Assembly: GCF_010723575.1 (NCBI RefSeq)
Contig: NZ_BLKZ01000001.1
Location: forward strand, 1,178,001 to 1,242,000
Reading direction: 5' to 3'
Source of the DNA: Mycobacterium bourgelatii
Lineage (GTDB): Bacteria > Actinomycetota > Actinomycetes > Mycobacteriales > Mycobacteriaceae
DNA length: 64,000 nt
Shown: one piece after another, positions 26,000-34,130 of the stretch
Layout: every line of letters begins with the position of its first letter
How positions within the stretch are numbered: the first letter of the stretch is position 1
Translations under genes and position numbers: made by a program
The notes under the pieces: model-generated
Seen by the model: the letters and a program-made list of their open reading frames with translations, nothing else
Told to the model about the DNA's origin: nothing
The model's database searches: none

Positions 26000-26012
26000 A
26001 AGTTCGATACTA
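25992..26012 (-). promoter_or_regulatory. LexA/SOS box with -10 element over the HNH start codon
   Basis: TCGAAC-ATAA-GTTCGA (25992-26007) is a perfect mycobacterial LexA box. On the minus strand TAGTAT (26007-26012) fits a -10 hexamer and ends 7 nt before the ATG. LexA binding would cover both the promoter and the start of transcription, so the gene should be induced by DNA damage. Confidence 0.85.
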
Positions 26013-26139
26013 CCCGACCCCCCCGACGACACCACCTCCACTGGACCGCGACGGGCCAGTGTCGCTAGCCTTCGGTCATGGGGCGCACTCCAGCCTCAGT
26101 GCTGCGTTGGCCGGCCAACGTTTCGCTGGTCGTCGGCTG

Positions 26140-27105
26140 ATGTCCGGCAACGCGACAGGCCGCGTGGTGGCCCTGATCGTGCTCCTGTTTCTGACGGCTG
26201 CCGCACTGCGCGGATATCTCCCCCCGCCCAGTGGCGGACAGCTCGCCGACGCCGGCGGCGGCAAGGTGGCGATGACCATCTTGGTCGCGTCGCTCGCCGG
26301 GACATTGGCGATGATGGCGTTCGCGATCATTGCCCGCCTGCGCGACCCCCGCACTGTGGCGCCCAGCGCGGGGGAGCTGTCTCGCATGCTGGGCGGCCGT
26401 CCTGCTCGGCCCAGCTGGCGCGTGATTCTGATCGGCCTCGCAGTCATCTTGGCCTGGCTGCTTGTCGCATTCGCCTTGTCCCGAATCTTCCAGCCCTACG
26501 AGCTCAGTCCTCCTGAGCAACAGCAGGATTCGAACACGACGACATCGGTCGGCGCTCCCGCTACCACGACACCGCCCAAGCAGTCCCAGAACAACGACAG
26601 CAACCGTGGCGTGCTGCAGATCCTTCTCGCAAGCTCAATTCCGTTGGCTCTCATGGTCATCGCCGGGGCGGCCGTCGCCGCGCGGCGCCGCGCACAAGTG
26701 GCGCCGGATTCCGACGGTGCATCCGCCGACGATGACCTCGAACCTCCGCCACCGCAAGCGCCTTCCGATTCTCTGGTCCGTGCCGCCGAAGTCGGCCTGG
26801 CCGAGATGGCTGACCGCAGCCGCGACCCACGCGAGGCGATCATCGCGTGCTACGCGGCGATGGAGCGCGAGCTGGCGACCGTTCCCGGAGCCGCCCCGCA
26901 AGACTGCGACACCCCCTCGGAAGTTCTGGCCCGCGCTGTGGGTCGCCGTGCGTTGCACGGTGATAACGCCGCCCTGTTGGTGAACCTGTTCGTCGAGGCC
27001 CGGTTCAGCCCTCACGTGATGACCGAGGCGCACCGCGAGGAGGCGGTGCGGATCCTTCAGCTGGTGCGCGAGGAACTTGCTGGAAGCTCCCGGAGCCGAG
27101 CATGA
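26140..27105 (+). CDS. DUF4129 membrane protein, Rv3166c-like
   Basis: The ~321-aa protein has three or four hydrophobic segments (VVALIVLLFLTAAAL near the start, ILVASLAGTLAMMAFAI, VILIGLAVILAWLLVAFAL, and ILLASSIPLALMVIAGAAV after a Thr/Asn/Gln-rich loop). The cytosolic C-terminal DUF4129 domain (DPREAIIACYAAMERELATVPG... ARFSPHVMTEAHREEAVRIL) is typical of MoxR-DUF58-DUF4129 operons. The function is unknown, with envelope or protein-complex maturation suspected. ATG 26140 is preferred because the first membrane helix follows; ATG 26059 in the same frame is possible. It overlaps the next gene by 4 bp (ATGA). Confidence 0.82.
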   Translation: MSGNATGRVVALIVLLFLTAAALRGYLPPPSGGQLADAGGGKVAMTILVASLAGTLAMMAFAIIARLRDPRTVAPSAGELSRMLGGRPARPSWRVILIGLAVILAWLLVAFALSRIFQPYELSPPEQQQDSNTTTSVGAPATTTPPKQSQNNDSNRGVLQILLASSIPLALMVIAGAAVAARRRAQVAPDSDGASADDDLEPPPPQAPSDSLVRAAEVGLAEMADRSRDPREAIIACYAAMERELATVPGAAPQDCDTPSEVLARAVGRRALHGDNAALLVNLFVEARFSPHVMTEAHREEAVRILQLVREELAGSSRSRA

Positions 27106-27584
27106 AAAAGCTTATCGCCCTGGGCATCTGCCTCATTGTCGGGATAGAGGTTTTGACACTGGTGCTGCAGGCTCGGCATCTCGTGCTGGCCGCGTCCGGC
27201 GTGGCCCTGGCGTTGGTGCTACTCAATATCCGGCGGGTGCTCGGCAGCGGAAACCGACCCGACACCGACTTCGATGCCGACGATCTCGGCGAGGGTTTGC
27301 GTAGGTGGTTGTCCAACACCGAAACCACAATCCGTCGGTCCGAGTCGACGCGGGCGGACTGGGACCGGCATCTGCGCCCCATGCTTGCCCGCCGTTTCGA
27401 AATCGCTACCGGCCAAAGCCAGACGAAAGACCCGGCGGCCTTCAACGCGACCGGGCAAACGCTGTTCGGCGCCGAGCTATGGGAATGGGTTAACCCCAAC
27501 AACATCTCGCACACCGGCGACCGCGGTCCCGGACCCGGCCGTCGGGCATTGGAAACCATTCTGCAAAGGTTGGAACAGGTTTGA
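27102..27584 (+). CDS. Conserved membrane protein, Rv3165c-like
   Basis: The 160-aa protein has two N-terminal hydrophobic helices (IALGICLIVGIEVLTLVLQ and LVLAASGVALALVLLNI) followed by a soluble charged domain. It corresponds in place and size to Rv3165c. Translational coupling with DUF4129 (ATGA overlap) and the adjacent MoxR gene place it in the same complex or pathway. No catalytic motif is seen. Confidence 0.8.
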   Translation: MKKLIALGICLIVGIEVLTLVLQARHLVLAASGVALALVLLNIRRVLGSGNRPDTDFDADDLGEGLRRWLSNTETTIRRSESTRADWDRHLRPMLARRFEIATGQSQTKDPAAFNATGQTLFGAELWEWVNPNNISHTGDRGPGPGRRALETILQRLEQV

Positions 27585-27609
27585 CATGACGGAACGGGTT
27601 TGACATGAC
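27572..27609 (+). repeat. 19-bp tandem duplication at the moxR start
   Basis: Two adjacent 19-bp copies (27572-27590 and 27591-27609) differ at one base and each contain TTTGACATGAC. The first copy supplies the stop of the upstream gene and a dead-end ATG (MTERV then stop); the second supplies the real moxR ATG at 27605. It looks like a local slippage duplication. Confidence 0.75.
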
Positions 27610-28582
27610 GCTACCGGCCGCGACCACCACCGCTCACTGTGAAGCGGTGCTCGACGAAATTGAACGGGTCGTGGTGGGAAAGCGCTCGGCCCTCACGCTG
27701 ATCCTCACTGCCGTCCTGGCTCGCGGGCACGTGTTGATCGAAGATCTCCCCGGCCTCGGTAAGACGCTGATCGCCAGGTCGTTCGCCGCCGCGCTGGGGC
27801 TCCAGTTCACCCGCGTTCAGTTCACTCCCGACCTGCTGCCGGCCGACCTTCTCGGTTCGACCATCTACGACATGCAATCCGGCCGTTTCGATTTCCGGCG
27901 CGGACCAATCTTCACCAACCTGCTGCTTGCCGACGAGATCAACCGAACCCCGCCCAAGACTCAGGCCGCGTTGCTCGAGGCCATGGCCGAAGGCCAGGTC
28001 AGCATCGACGGTCACACCCACCCGCTGCCCCTGCCGTTCATCGTGCTGGCCACCGACAATCCGATCGAGTACGAAGGCACTTATCCATTGCCGGAAGCGC
28101 AGCTCGACCGGTTTGCGCTTCGGATGGAGCTGCGTTACCTCTCGGAGAGCGATGAGACCTCGATGCTGCGCCGCCGCCTCGACCGGGGTTCGGCCCAGCC
28201 GGTGGTCAATCAGGTTGTGGACGCGCACGATCTGCTGGCCATGCGTGAGTCGGTCGAGCAGGTGACCGTGCACGACGACGTCCTGCATTACGTGGTCTCG
28301 CTGGCGACGGCGACGCGGCACCACCCGCAGGTCGCCGTGGGTGCAAGTCCGCGAGCCGAACTCGACCTGGTCCAACTCGCGCGCGCCCGGGCGTTGCTGC
28401 TCGGTAGGGACTATGTCATCCCCGAAGACGTCAAGGCGCTGGCCATTCCGGCAGTCGCGCACCGCATCACGTTGCGTCCCGAGATGTGGGTGCGAAAGAT
28501 TCAGGGTGCCGACGTCGTTGGGGAATTGCTGCGACGCCTGCCTGTCCCTCGTGCCAAGGGTGCTGACGGCGGGTCGGGTTGA
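27605..28582 (+). CDS. moxR3: MoxR-family AAA+ ATPase
   Basis: The 325-aa AAA+ protein has Walker A EDLPGLGKT (~46-54), Walker B LLLADEINR (~110-118), sensor region LATDNPIEYEGTYPLPEAQLDRF (~150) and an AAA lid domain to the end. MoxR ATPases act as chaperones that insert cofactors or mature protein complexes, together with DUF58/VWA partners, which follow here. It is the counterpart of Rv3164c (moxR3). The only usable ATG is the second of a duplicated pair. Its stop overlaps the TTG start of the DUF58 gene. Confidence 0.92.
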   Translation: MTLPAATTTAHCEAVLDEIERVVVGKRSALTLILTAVLARGHVLIEDLPGLGKTLIARSFAAALGLQFTRVQFTPDLLPADLLGSTIYDMQSGRFDFRRGPIFTNLLLADEINRTPPKTQAALLEAMAEGQVSIDGHTHPLPLPFIVLATDNPIEYEGTYPLPEAQLDRFALRMELRYLSESDETSMLRRRLDRGSAQPVVNQVVDAHDLLAMRESVEQVTVHDDVLHYVVSLATATRHHPQVAVGASPRAELDLVQLARARALLLGRDYVIPEDVKALAIPAVAHRITLRPEMWVRKIQGADVVGELLRRLPVPRAKGADGGSG

Positions 28583-29832
28583 GAACCACTCTCGATGTCG
28601 AATTACGCTGGCGCGCAACACATCTGACGCTGGCGATCGCCACCTGCGGCGCGGTGGCCTTGGCCGCCGCCGTCATCGCCGGCCGTTGGGAACTGGTTGC
28701 GTTCGCGGCGCCATTTCTCGGTGTATTGAGCTCACTCAGTTGGCAGCGCCCCGCCCCGGCGGTCCGGGTGCACGGGGAGCCTGCGTCGCAGCGATGCTTC
28801 GAGGACGAGCAGTCCCGAGTGACGGTGTGGGCCGAAGTCCATTCCGGATCCGGCGCGGTCGAACTCACGGTGTCGGCTCTTCCCGGCATGGAGGTCGAGG
28901 TCATCGACTCGACCGGTCGGTACTCGAAAACCGTTGTGGTGGTGGCATCACGTTGGGGGCGTTATCCGATCCGGGCCCGGGTCGACGTCGTCGCCCGCGG
29001 TGGACTGTTGCGTGGCACCGGATTCGCCGACGCCGCGCACATTTTCGTGTTCCCGCTGACCCCGCCACAGTCCACACCGACTCCGCAGACCGACCTGTTG
29101 GACCGGCTGGGCGCCCATCTCACCCGGTACATCGGGCCTGGCGTCGAGTATGCCGACATTCGCCCGTACGTCCCGGGCGACCAGCTGCGCGCCGTGAACT
29201 GGGCGGTCAGCGCACGCCGCGGACGACTGCACGTGACCCAACGGTTGACCGACCGCGCCGCCGACGTCATCGTGCTGATCGACACCTACCGGCAGCCGCC
29301 GGGCCCGGCGACCGAGGCAACCGAACGGATAGCGCGCGGAGCAGCGCAAGTGGTGCAGACCGCCCTGCGCAATGGCGACCGCGCCGGGATAATCGCACTC
29401 GGCGGTAATCGCCCCCGTTGGCTTGGCGCCGACATTGGTCAGCGCCAGTTCTACCGGGTGCTCGATACCGTGCTGGACGCCGGCGACCACTTCGAACACA
29501 CGACCGGGACACTGGCACCGCCCGCCGCCGTGCCCGCGGGCGCGATCGTCATCGCGTTCTCCACCCTGCTTGATACCGAATTCGCGCTGGCGCTAATCGA
29601 TTTGCGCAAGCGCGGGCACGTCGTGGTCGCGGTCGACGTGCTGGCCGGTTCGCCATTCGAGGACGAGCAGGATCCCTTGGTGGTACGGATGTGGACACTG
29701 CAGCGCTTCGCGATGTACCGCGACATGGCTACCGTCGGCGTCGATGTGTTGTCGTGGCCGGGTGACTTCTCGCTCGATCAGGCGATGAGCGCGTTGCCCG
29801 ACCGGCGCCGTCGGCTGCGTGGCCGGGCGTAG
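28579..29832 (+). CDS. DUF58 domain protein, Rv3163c-like
   Basis: The 417-aa protein has two N-terminal membrane helices (residues ~10-50) and the DUF58 signature YIGPGVEYADIRPYVPGDQ followed by RAVNWAVSARRGRLHVTQ (~190-225), then a VWA-like region starting VIVLIDTY. It starts at TTG 28579, coupled to the moxR stop (TTGA). DUF58 proteins accompany MoxR ATPases and probably act as the metal-ion-dependent adhesion partner. It corresponds to Rv3163c. Confidence 0.88.
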   Translation: MRTTLDVELRWRATHLTLAIATCGAVALAAAVIAGRWELVAFAAPFLGVLSSLSWQRPAPAVRVHGEPASQRCFEDEQSRVTVWAEVHSGSGAVELTVSALPGMEVEVIDSTGRYSKTVVVVASRWGRYPIRARVDVVARGGLLRGTGFADAAHIFVFPLTPPQSTPTPQTDLLDRLGAHLTRYIGPGVEYADIRPYVPGDQLRAVNWAVSARRGRLHVTQRLTDRAADVIVLIDTYRQPPGPATEATERIARGAAQVVQTALRNGDRAGIIALGGNRPRWLGADIGQRQFYRVLDTVLDAGDHFEHTTGTLAPPAAVPAGAIVIAFSTLLDTEFALALIDLRKRGHVVVAVDVLAGSPFEDEQDPLVVRMWTLQRFAMYRDMATVGVDVLSWPGDFSLDQAMSALPDRRRRLRGRA

Positions 29833-29841
29833 GGGGGCGGG

Positions 29842-30282
29842 ATGGCTGCTGTGCTGCAACGGGGCAGTGCCCTGGCGCCGATCTTCGGCCTTCCGATGGT
29901 CGCCGCGGCGGCGCTCGAATCCCACGGCACGGCAATTGTGCTGGCATTGGCGGCGTTGATAGCGGTCGCAATAAGCACCGTGTTTCGGCCGGCCGCAACT
30001 CTGGCCGTGCTCCTATCGATGGCGGTGATCGTGATTTCGGATCCGTCGTATTTGCTGGTGACGCTGTCGGGGCTCTTCGCTGTTGCCTATCTGGTGTGCC
30101 GGCATGCCGGGCCGGCCGCGGATGTCGTCATCACCGCGCCGACAATCGTTGCGGCATCAGGGTTCACGTTCGCCGGCCTGGTCGCGACGGCATTCCCGTT
30201 GCAGTTGCCGTGGCTGCCGTTGGTGGCCCCACTTGCGGTGTTGGCGATCTACGTGCTGGCAACGCGCCCATTTCTGGGTTGA
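29842..30282 (+). CDS. Small integral membrane protein, Rv3162c-like
   Basis: The 146-aa protein is nearly all hydrophobic, with about four or five helices (GLPMVAAAALESHGTAIVLALAALIAV, TLAVLLSMAVIVISD, VAYLVCRH, FTFAGLVATAFPLQLPWLPLV, LAVLAIYVLATR). It follows the DUF58 gene by 9 bp with a GGGGGG-type ribosome site and closes the MoxR operon. It corresponds to Rv3162c; its function is unknown. Confidence 0.8.
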   Translation: MAAVLQRGSALAPIFGLPMVAAAALESHGTAIVLALAALIAVAISTVFRPAATLAVLLSMAVIVISDPSYLLVTLSGLFAVAYLVCRHAGPAADVVITAPTIVAASGFTFAGLVATAFPLQLPWLPLVAPLAVLAIYVLATRPFLG

Positions 30283-30447
30283 AATAGCATCGCGATTAAT
30301 GCTGGCTTCATGAACAACAGTATCGGCCTGGTTGGTACCAATAACCTGGGTGATTTCAACAGCGGATTCGGCAACAGGGGCATTGGCGAACTTGGTACCG
30401 GCGTCCCAAATTATCAATTGCCGCCAGTCTATTCCGCCCCTGTGTAA
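30283..30447 (+). pseudogene. Relic of a PPE-MPTR protein C-terminus
   Basis: One plus-strand frame, opened by a TGA at 30280-30282, reads NSIAINAGFMNNSIGLVGTN and then LGDFNSGFGNRGIGELG to a TAA at 30445-30447. This is the Asn-x-Gly repeat of PPE-MPTR proteins without any N-terminal PPE domain. It sits near the place of PPE53 (Rv3159c) in M. tuberculosis. An ATG at 30310 exists, but expression as a 45-aa protein is unlikely. Confidence 0.6.
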
Positions 30448-30548
30448 TAATCGCGCCCGCGAGAAATGGCGCAAAATCAGGACAGAATTGACGGTGTCGT
30501 CATACGATGACGCCGGAATGCCGGCCACAGGGGAGGGAACGGGAACAA

Positions 30549-32201
30549 ATGACATCTTTGCTTGTCGAACCGGAGATCGTCACCGCGGCCGTAGCGGACA
30601 TTGAAACCATAGGTTCAACCGTGACCGCGGCAAGCGCCGCCGCGGCTGCCCCCACCTCCAATCTGCTGGCCGCCGCCGCCGACGAGGTGTCGGTCGCCTT
30701 CGCCAATCTGTTTGGCGCGTACGGGAAAGAGTTCCAAGCCGTCGTCGGCCAGGTCGAAGCGTTCCAGACGCAGTTCCAGCGGACCCTGGCCGCCGCCGCA
30801 AACGCTTACGTACAAACCGAACTCGCGACGGTCACTGCACTGCAGGGCGCATTGGGCGCCGCCGCGGCCCCCAACGCGTTGGCGGCAGCCGTTCCGCCGC
30901 CGCCGTTCCCCGCCCTGAACACCGCGGTCTTCATCGGACCCACCGGCGTGCCCATACCGCCCCCGGCCTACGTCACCTTCGCCAACGAGCTGTACGTCCA
31001 CGCGAACGGGATTCTGACGACCCTGTTCACGCCCGAAGAGTTGTATCCGATCACGGGCGTCAAAAGCTCGACCCTGAATCAATCGGTGAGCGAAGGCCTC
31101 ACGATTCTTGAGAATTACGTTCAAGCGCAATTCGCCGCCGGCGAGTCCACTACCGTTTTCGGATACTCCCAAAGCGCGATCATCTCATCGCTGCTGATGT
31201 ACAAGCTCGCCGCCATGGGGTCACCGAATCCCGACATGCTCAACTTCATCCTCGTCGGCAATGAGATGAACCCCAATGGCGGTCTGCTGGCCCGCTTCCC
31301 GAACCTCACCCTCCCCACTCTGGGTTTGACATTCTACGGTGCGACGCCGTCGGACACGCTCTACAACACGGCCATCTACACGCAGGAGTACGACGGTTTC
31401 GCGTCCTTCCCGCGATATCCGCTCAACTTCATCTCCGACCTCAACGCGGTAATCGGCATCGCCACCGTACACACCAAGTATCTGGACCTCACCCCGGCGC
31501 AAGTGGCCAACGCCATCCAGTTGGAGACATCACCCGGGTACTACGAGAACGGCGGCAAGACCTACTACTACATGATCCCGACGGACGAGTTGCCGATTCT
31601 CACCCCGCTACGGGCGATACCCGTCATCGGCCGGCCGCTGGCCGCCTTGATCGAGCCCAATGTGGAAGTGATCGTCAACCTCGGCTACGGCGACCCCTAC
31701 CACGGCTACTCCACGGGCTACGCCGACGTGCAGACCCCGTTCGGCTTATTCCCTGAAGTCAGCCCACAAACCCTCGTCGAGGCGTTCAGCGCCGGGACCC
31801 AGCAGGGCATCCACGACTTCAACCTCGAGTTGCAATCCTTGTCCGCGAATCCGCCCACGGTGCCCGCATTGATACCGCCGCAACCGGTCGACTTCGTCAA
31901 CGCGGTGGCCAAACTGCCGGCGCCAGAAGAGGTTGTGAACACGGCCGCCGAGATCATCTCGACCGACTATGCCGTGCTCCTTCCCACCGCGGACACCGCC
32001 TTGGCCTTCGCCACGACAATGCCCCTGTACAACGCTCAGCTCTTCCTGAGCGAACTCGCAAAGGGCAACCTGATCAACGCACTCGGGTACCCGCTGGCGG
32101 CCGACGTCGGGTTGGCCACCGTCGCGGGCATCGTCGAGCTCCTGGTCATCGGGAAGGCGCTGTCGGAGAACATCACCGCCTTGCAAGCTCTGTTTGCCTG
32201 A
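30549..32201 (+). CDS. PE-PPE domain protein (PE domain fused to serine hydrolase)
   Basis: The 550-aa protein has residues 1-95 as a PE domain (MTSLLVEPEIVTAAVADIE... AAAADEVSVAFANLFGAYGKEF) and residues ~120-430 as a PE-PPE alpha/beta-hydrolase-like domain with the nucleophile elbow FGYSQSA (Ser207). The C-terminal ~110 residues are less conserved. Proteins of this type are exported by ESX-5 and several show esterase or lipase activity. ATG 30549 is chosen by the PE motif and the AGGGGAGGGAACGGG site; an upstream in-frame ATG at 30507 precedes it. It lies between two PPE relics. The family call is firm; the substrate is unknown. Confidence 0.92.
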   Translation: MTSLLVEPEIVTAAVADIETIGSTVTAASAAAAAPTSNLLAAAADEVSVAFANLFGAYGKEFQAVVGQVEAFQTQFQRTLAAAANAYVQTELATVTALQGALGAAAAPNALAAAVPPPPFPALNTAVFIGPTGVPIPPPAYVTFANELYVHANGILTTLFTPEELYPITGVKSSTLNQSVSEGLTILENYVQAQFAAGESTTVFGYSQSAIISSLLMYKLAAMGSPNPDMLNFILVGNEMNPNGGLLARFPNLTLPTLGLTFYGATPSDTLYNTAIYTQEYDGFASFPRYPLNFISDLNAVIGIATVHTKYLDLTPAQVANAIQLETSPGYYENGGKTYYYMIPTDELPILTPLRAIPVIGRPLAALIEPNVEVIVNLGYGDPYHGYSTGYADVQTPFGLFPEVSPQTLVEAFSAGTQQGIHDFNLELQSLSANPPTVPALIPPQPVDFVNAVAKLPAPEEVVNTAAEIISTDYAVLLPTADTALAFATTMPLYNAQLFLSELAKGNLINALGYPLAADVGLATVAGIVELLVIGKALSENITALQALFA

Positions 32202-32203
32202 CG

Positions 32204-32537
32204 AATTCGGGCATATTTGCGGGGGCCGGAGCGGCGCCGATGCTGGCGGCAGCCGGAGCCTGGACGGCGCTGGCCGATGAGCTGGGGGCGGTTGCGGAGT
32301 CCTTCGCGGCGGTCACCTCGGGGCTGACCGGCCAGGCGTGGCAAGGTCCGGCCGCCACTGCAATGGCGACCGCGGCGGCGCCGTACGCGAGGTGGTTAAG
32401 CGCCGCGGCCAGTCAAGCCGCCGGAGCGTCGGCCCAGGCCAACGCCGTGGTCCAGCGGCATCGGAAACTCAGGAAACGGTTCCGCGGGACTCTTCAACCA
32501 AGGCGACGACCGGGCAGGCATTTTCGGCCCACCGTAG
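32204..32537 (+). pseudogene. PPE gene collapsed by internal deletion (PPE53 position)
   Basis: From 32204 one frame reads NSGIFAGAGAAPMLAAAGAW and then the PPE-domain helices with GLTGQAWQGPAATAM and PYARWLSAAASQAAGASAQAN; the start codon and first ~10 residues are missing. At about 32455-32460 the sequence jumps, in another frame, to a PPE-MPTR tail (GIGNSGNGSAGLFNQGD, AGIFGPP, TAG at 32535-32537). N- and C-terminal ends of one PPE-MPTR gene are therefore joined with the middle lost and the frame broken. It follows the PE-PPE gene and ends 6 bp before the nuoN stop, where Rv3159c lies in M. tuberculosis. Confidence 0.75.
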
Positions 32538-32543
32538 TCGAAC

Positions 32544-34130
32544 TCAGTGCAGCAACTGCGCGGCGTTGTTGGCGAGGTCCAGCACCGACTGCGGCAGGAT
32601 GCCCAAAATCACTGTGACCAAAGCACATACCGCAATGGCCGCCTTGGCCAACACGCCGGGCGCCACCACTTGCGGTGTGTCATCGGTCGGCTCGGTGAAG
32701 AACATCGAGACGATCACCCGGACGTAGAAGTACGCGGCCACCGCACTCGAGATCACACCAAGGATGACCAGCGGCACCGCGCCGCCCTCGGCCGCCGCCT
32801 TGAATGCCGCGAACTTGCTGACGAATCCGCTGGTCAACGGGATGCCGGCGAAGGCCAGCAGGAACATCGAAAGCATCACGCCCACAATGGGGCTGCGCTG
32901 GCCCAGTCCCGCCCAGTGCGACAGCGTGGCGTCCTCGACGCCCTTGGCGTCGCGGACCAGGCCGACAATGGCGAAGGCCCCGACAGTGCTGAAGCTGTAG
33001 GCGACCAGATAGAACAAGGTGCCCGCGAGCCCCGACTGGTTGTCCGCGATCACGCCGGTCAGGATGAACCCGACGTGGGCCACCGACGAGTAGGCGAGCA
33101 TGCGCTTGACGTCGGTCTGGTTCACCGCGGTGATCGTGCCGACCGTCATCGTCAGGATCGCGATCGCCCACAGCACCGGACGCCACTGATCGTGCAGCGG
33201 CGGCAGCGCCACGTAGACCACCCGCAGCAGCGCACCGAACGCCGCGACCTTGGTGGCCGCCGCCATGAACCCGGTGACGGGCGTGGGTGCGCCCTGGTAC
33301 ACGTCGGGAATCCACGAGTGGAACGGCACCGCACCGACCTTGAACAGCAGGCCCACCGACAGTAGCCCCACACCGACCAGCGCCATGGACGAATCACTTT
33401 GTGCCGCCAAGGTATCCCGAATACCGGTCAACGTCAGGGCGCCGGTCGCGCCGTACAGCAGGGCGACACCGTAAAGGAAAAACGCCGACGAGAACGCGCC
33501 CAGCAGGAAGTACTTCATCGCCGACTCCTGTGAGAGCAGGCGACGATGCCGGGCCAGCCCACACATCAGGTACAGGGGCAGCGAAAGAACTTCCAGCGCA
33601 ACGAACATCGTCAGCAGGTCGTTGGACGCGGGGAACACCATCATGCCGCCGACGGACAACAGCGTCAGCGGGAACAACTCGGTCTGCGCGTTGCCCGCAC
33701 GCTCCGCCTCGCGCTCCGCGTCACTTCCGGGCACCGCGGAGGCCTGCGGCGTGAACGAGTCCAGTCCGCGCGCGCTACCCACCGCGGCGGGCGTTTTGGT
33801 CGCAACGGCGGGTGCCTGGCGCTCGGCCATGAAGATGATCGCGAGAACGGCGACCAACAACAGCGTGCCCTGTAGGAACAGCGTCGGTCGGTCTACGGCG
33901 ATCGATCCGACGACCGCGCGCAGCCCGGAGGACGAGGCCGGAATGGACTTGGCCACCGCGACCACCGCGACGAATGCTGCGACGAGCCCGGCAAGTGATG
34001 TCGTCACCTGTGCGATGTACCGGAAACGCCGCGGTACGAACGCCTCCACCAGCACGCCCACCACCGCCACGGCGAAGATGATGAGCATTGGCGACAGCTC
34101 GAAATACTCGACATGGGGAGCAGGGATCAT
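32544..34130 (-). CDS. nuoN: NADH-quinone oxidoreductase subunit N
   Basis: The 528-aa antiporter-like membrane subunit of complex I is the last gene of the nuo operon. It has the conserved proton-channel segments, including NDLLTMFVALEVLSLPLYLMCGLARHR (Glu of TM5, ~175) and VGLLFKVGAVPFHSWIPDVYQGAPTPV (~265). It is expected to pump protons coupled to NADH:menaquinone oxidation. The ATG start overlaps the nuoM stop by 4 bp. A loop near residues 110-145 is polar and variable. Confidence 0.97.
   Translation of the reverse strand: MIPAPHVEYFELSPMLIIFAVAVVGVLVEAFVPRRFRYIAQVTTSLAGLVAAFVAVVAVAKSIPASSSGLRAVVGSIAVDRPTLFLQGTLLLVAVLAIIFMAERQAPAVATKTPAAVGSARGLDSFTPQASAVPGSDAEREAERAGNAQTELFPLTLLSVGGMMVFPASNDLLTMFVALEVLSLPLYLMCGLARHRRLLSQESAMKYFLLGAFSSAFFLYGVALLYGATGALTLTGIRDTLAAQSDSSMALVGVGLLSVGLLFKVGAVPFHSWIPDVYQGAPTPVTGFMAAATKVAAFGALLRVVYVALPPLHDQWRPVLWAIAILTMTVGTITAVNQTDVKRMLAYSSVAHVGFILTGVIADNQSGLAGTLFYLVAYSFSTVGAFAIVGLVRDAKGVEDATLSHWAGLGQRSPIVGVMLSMFLLAFAGIPLTSGFVSKFAAFKAAAEGGAVPLVILGVISSAVAAYFYVRVIVSMFFTEPTDDTPQVVAPGVLAKAAIAVCALVTVILGILPQSVLDLANNAAQLLH

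Noticed and set aside
24812..26068. 418-codon plus-strand frame opposite the HNH gene
   Set aside because: The minus frame has DUF222/HNH features, a LexA box and a fitting start; the plus frame is Arg/Gly-rich without motifs.
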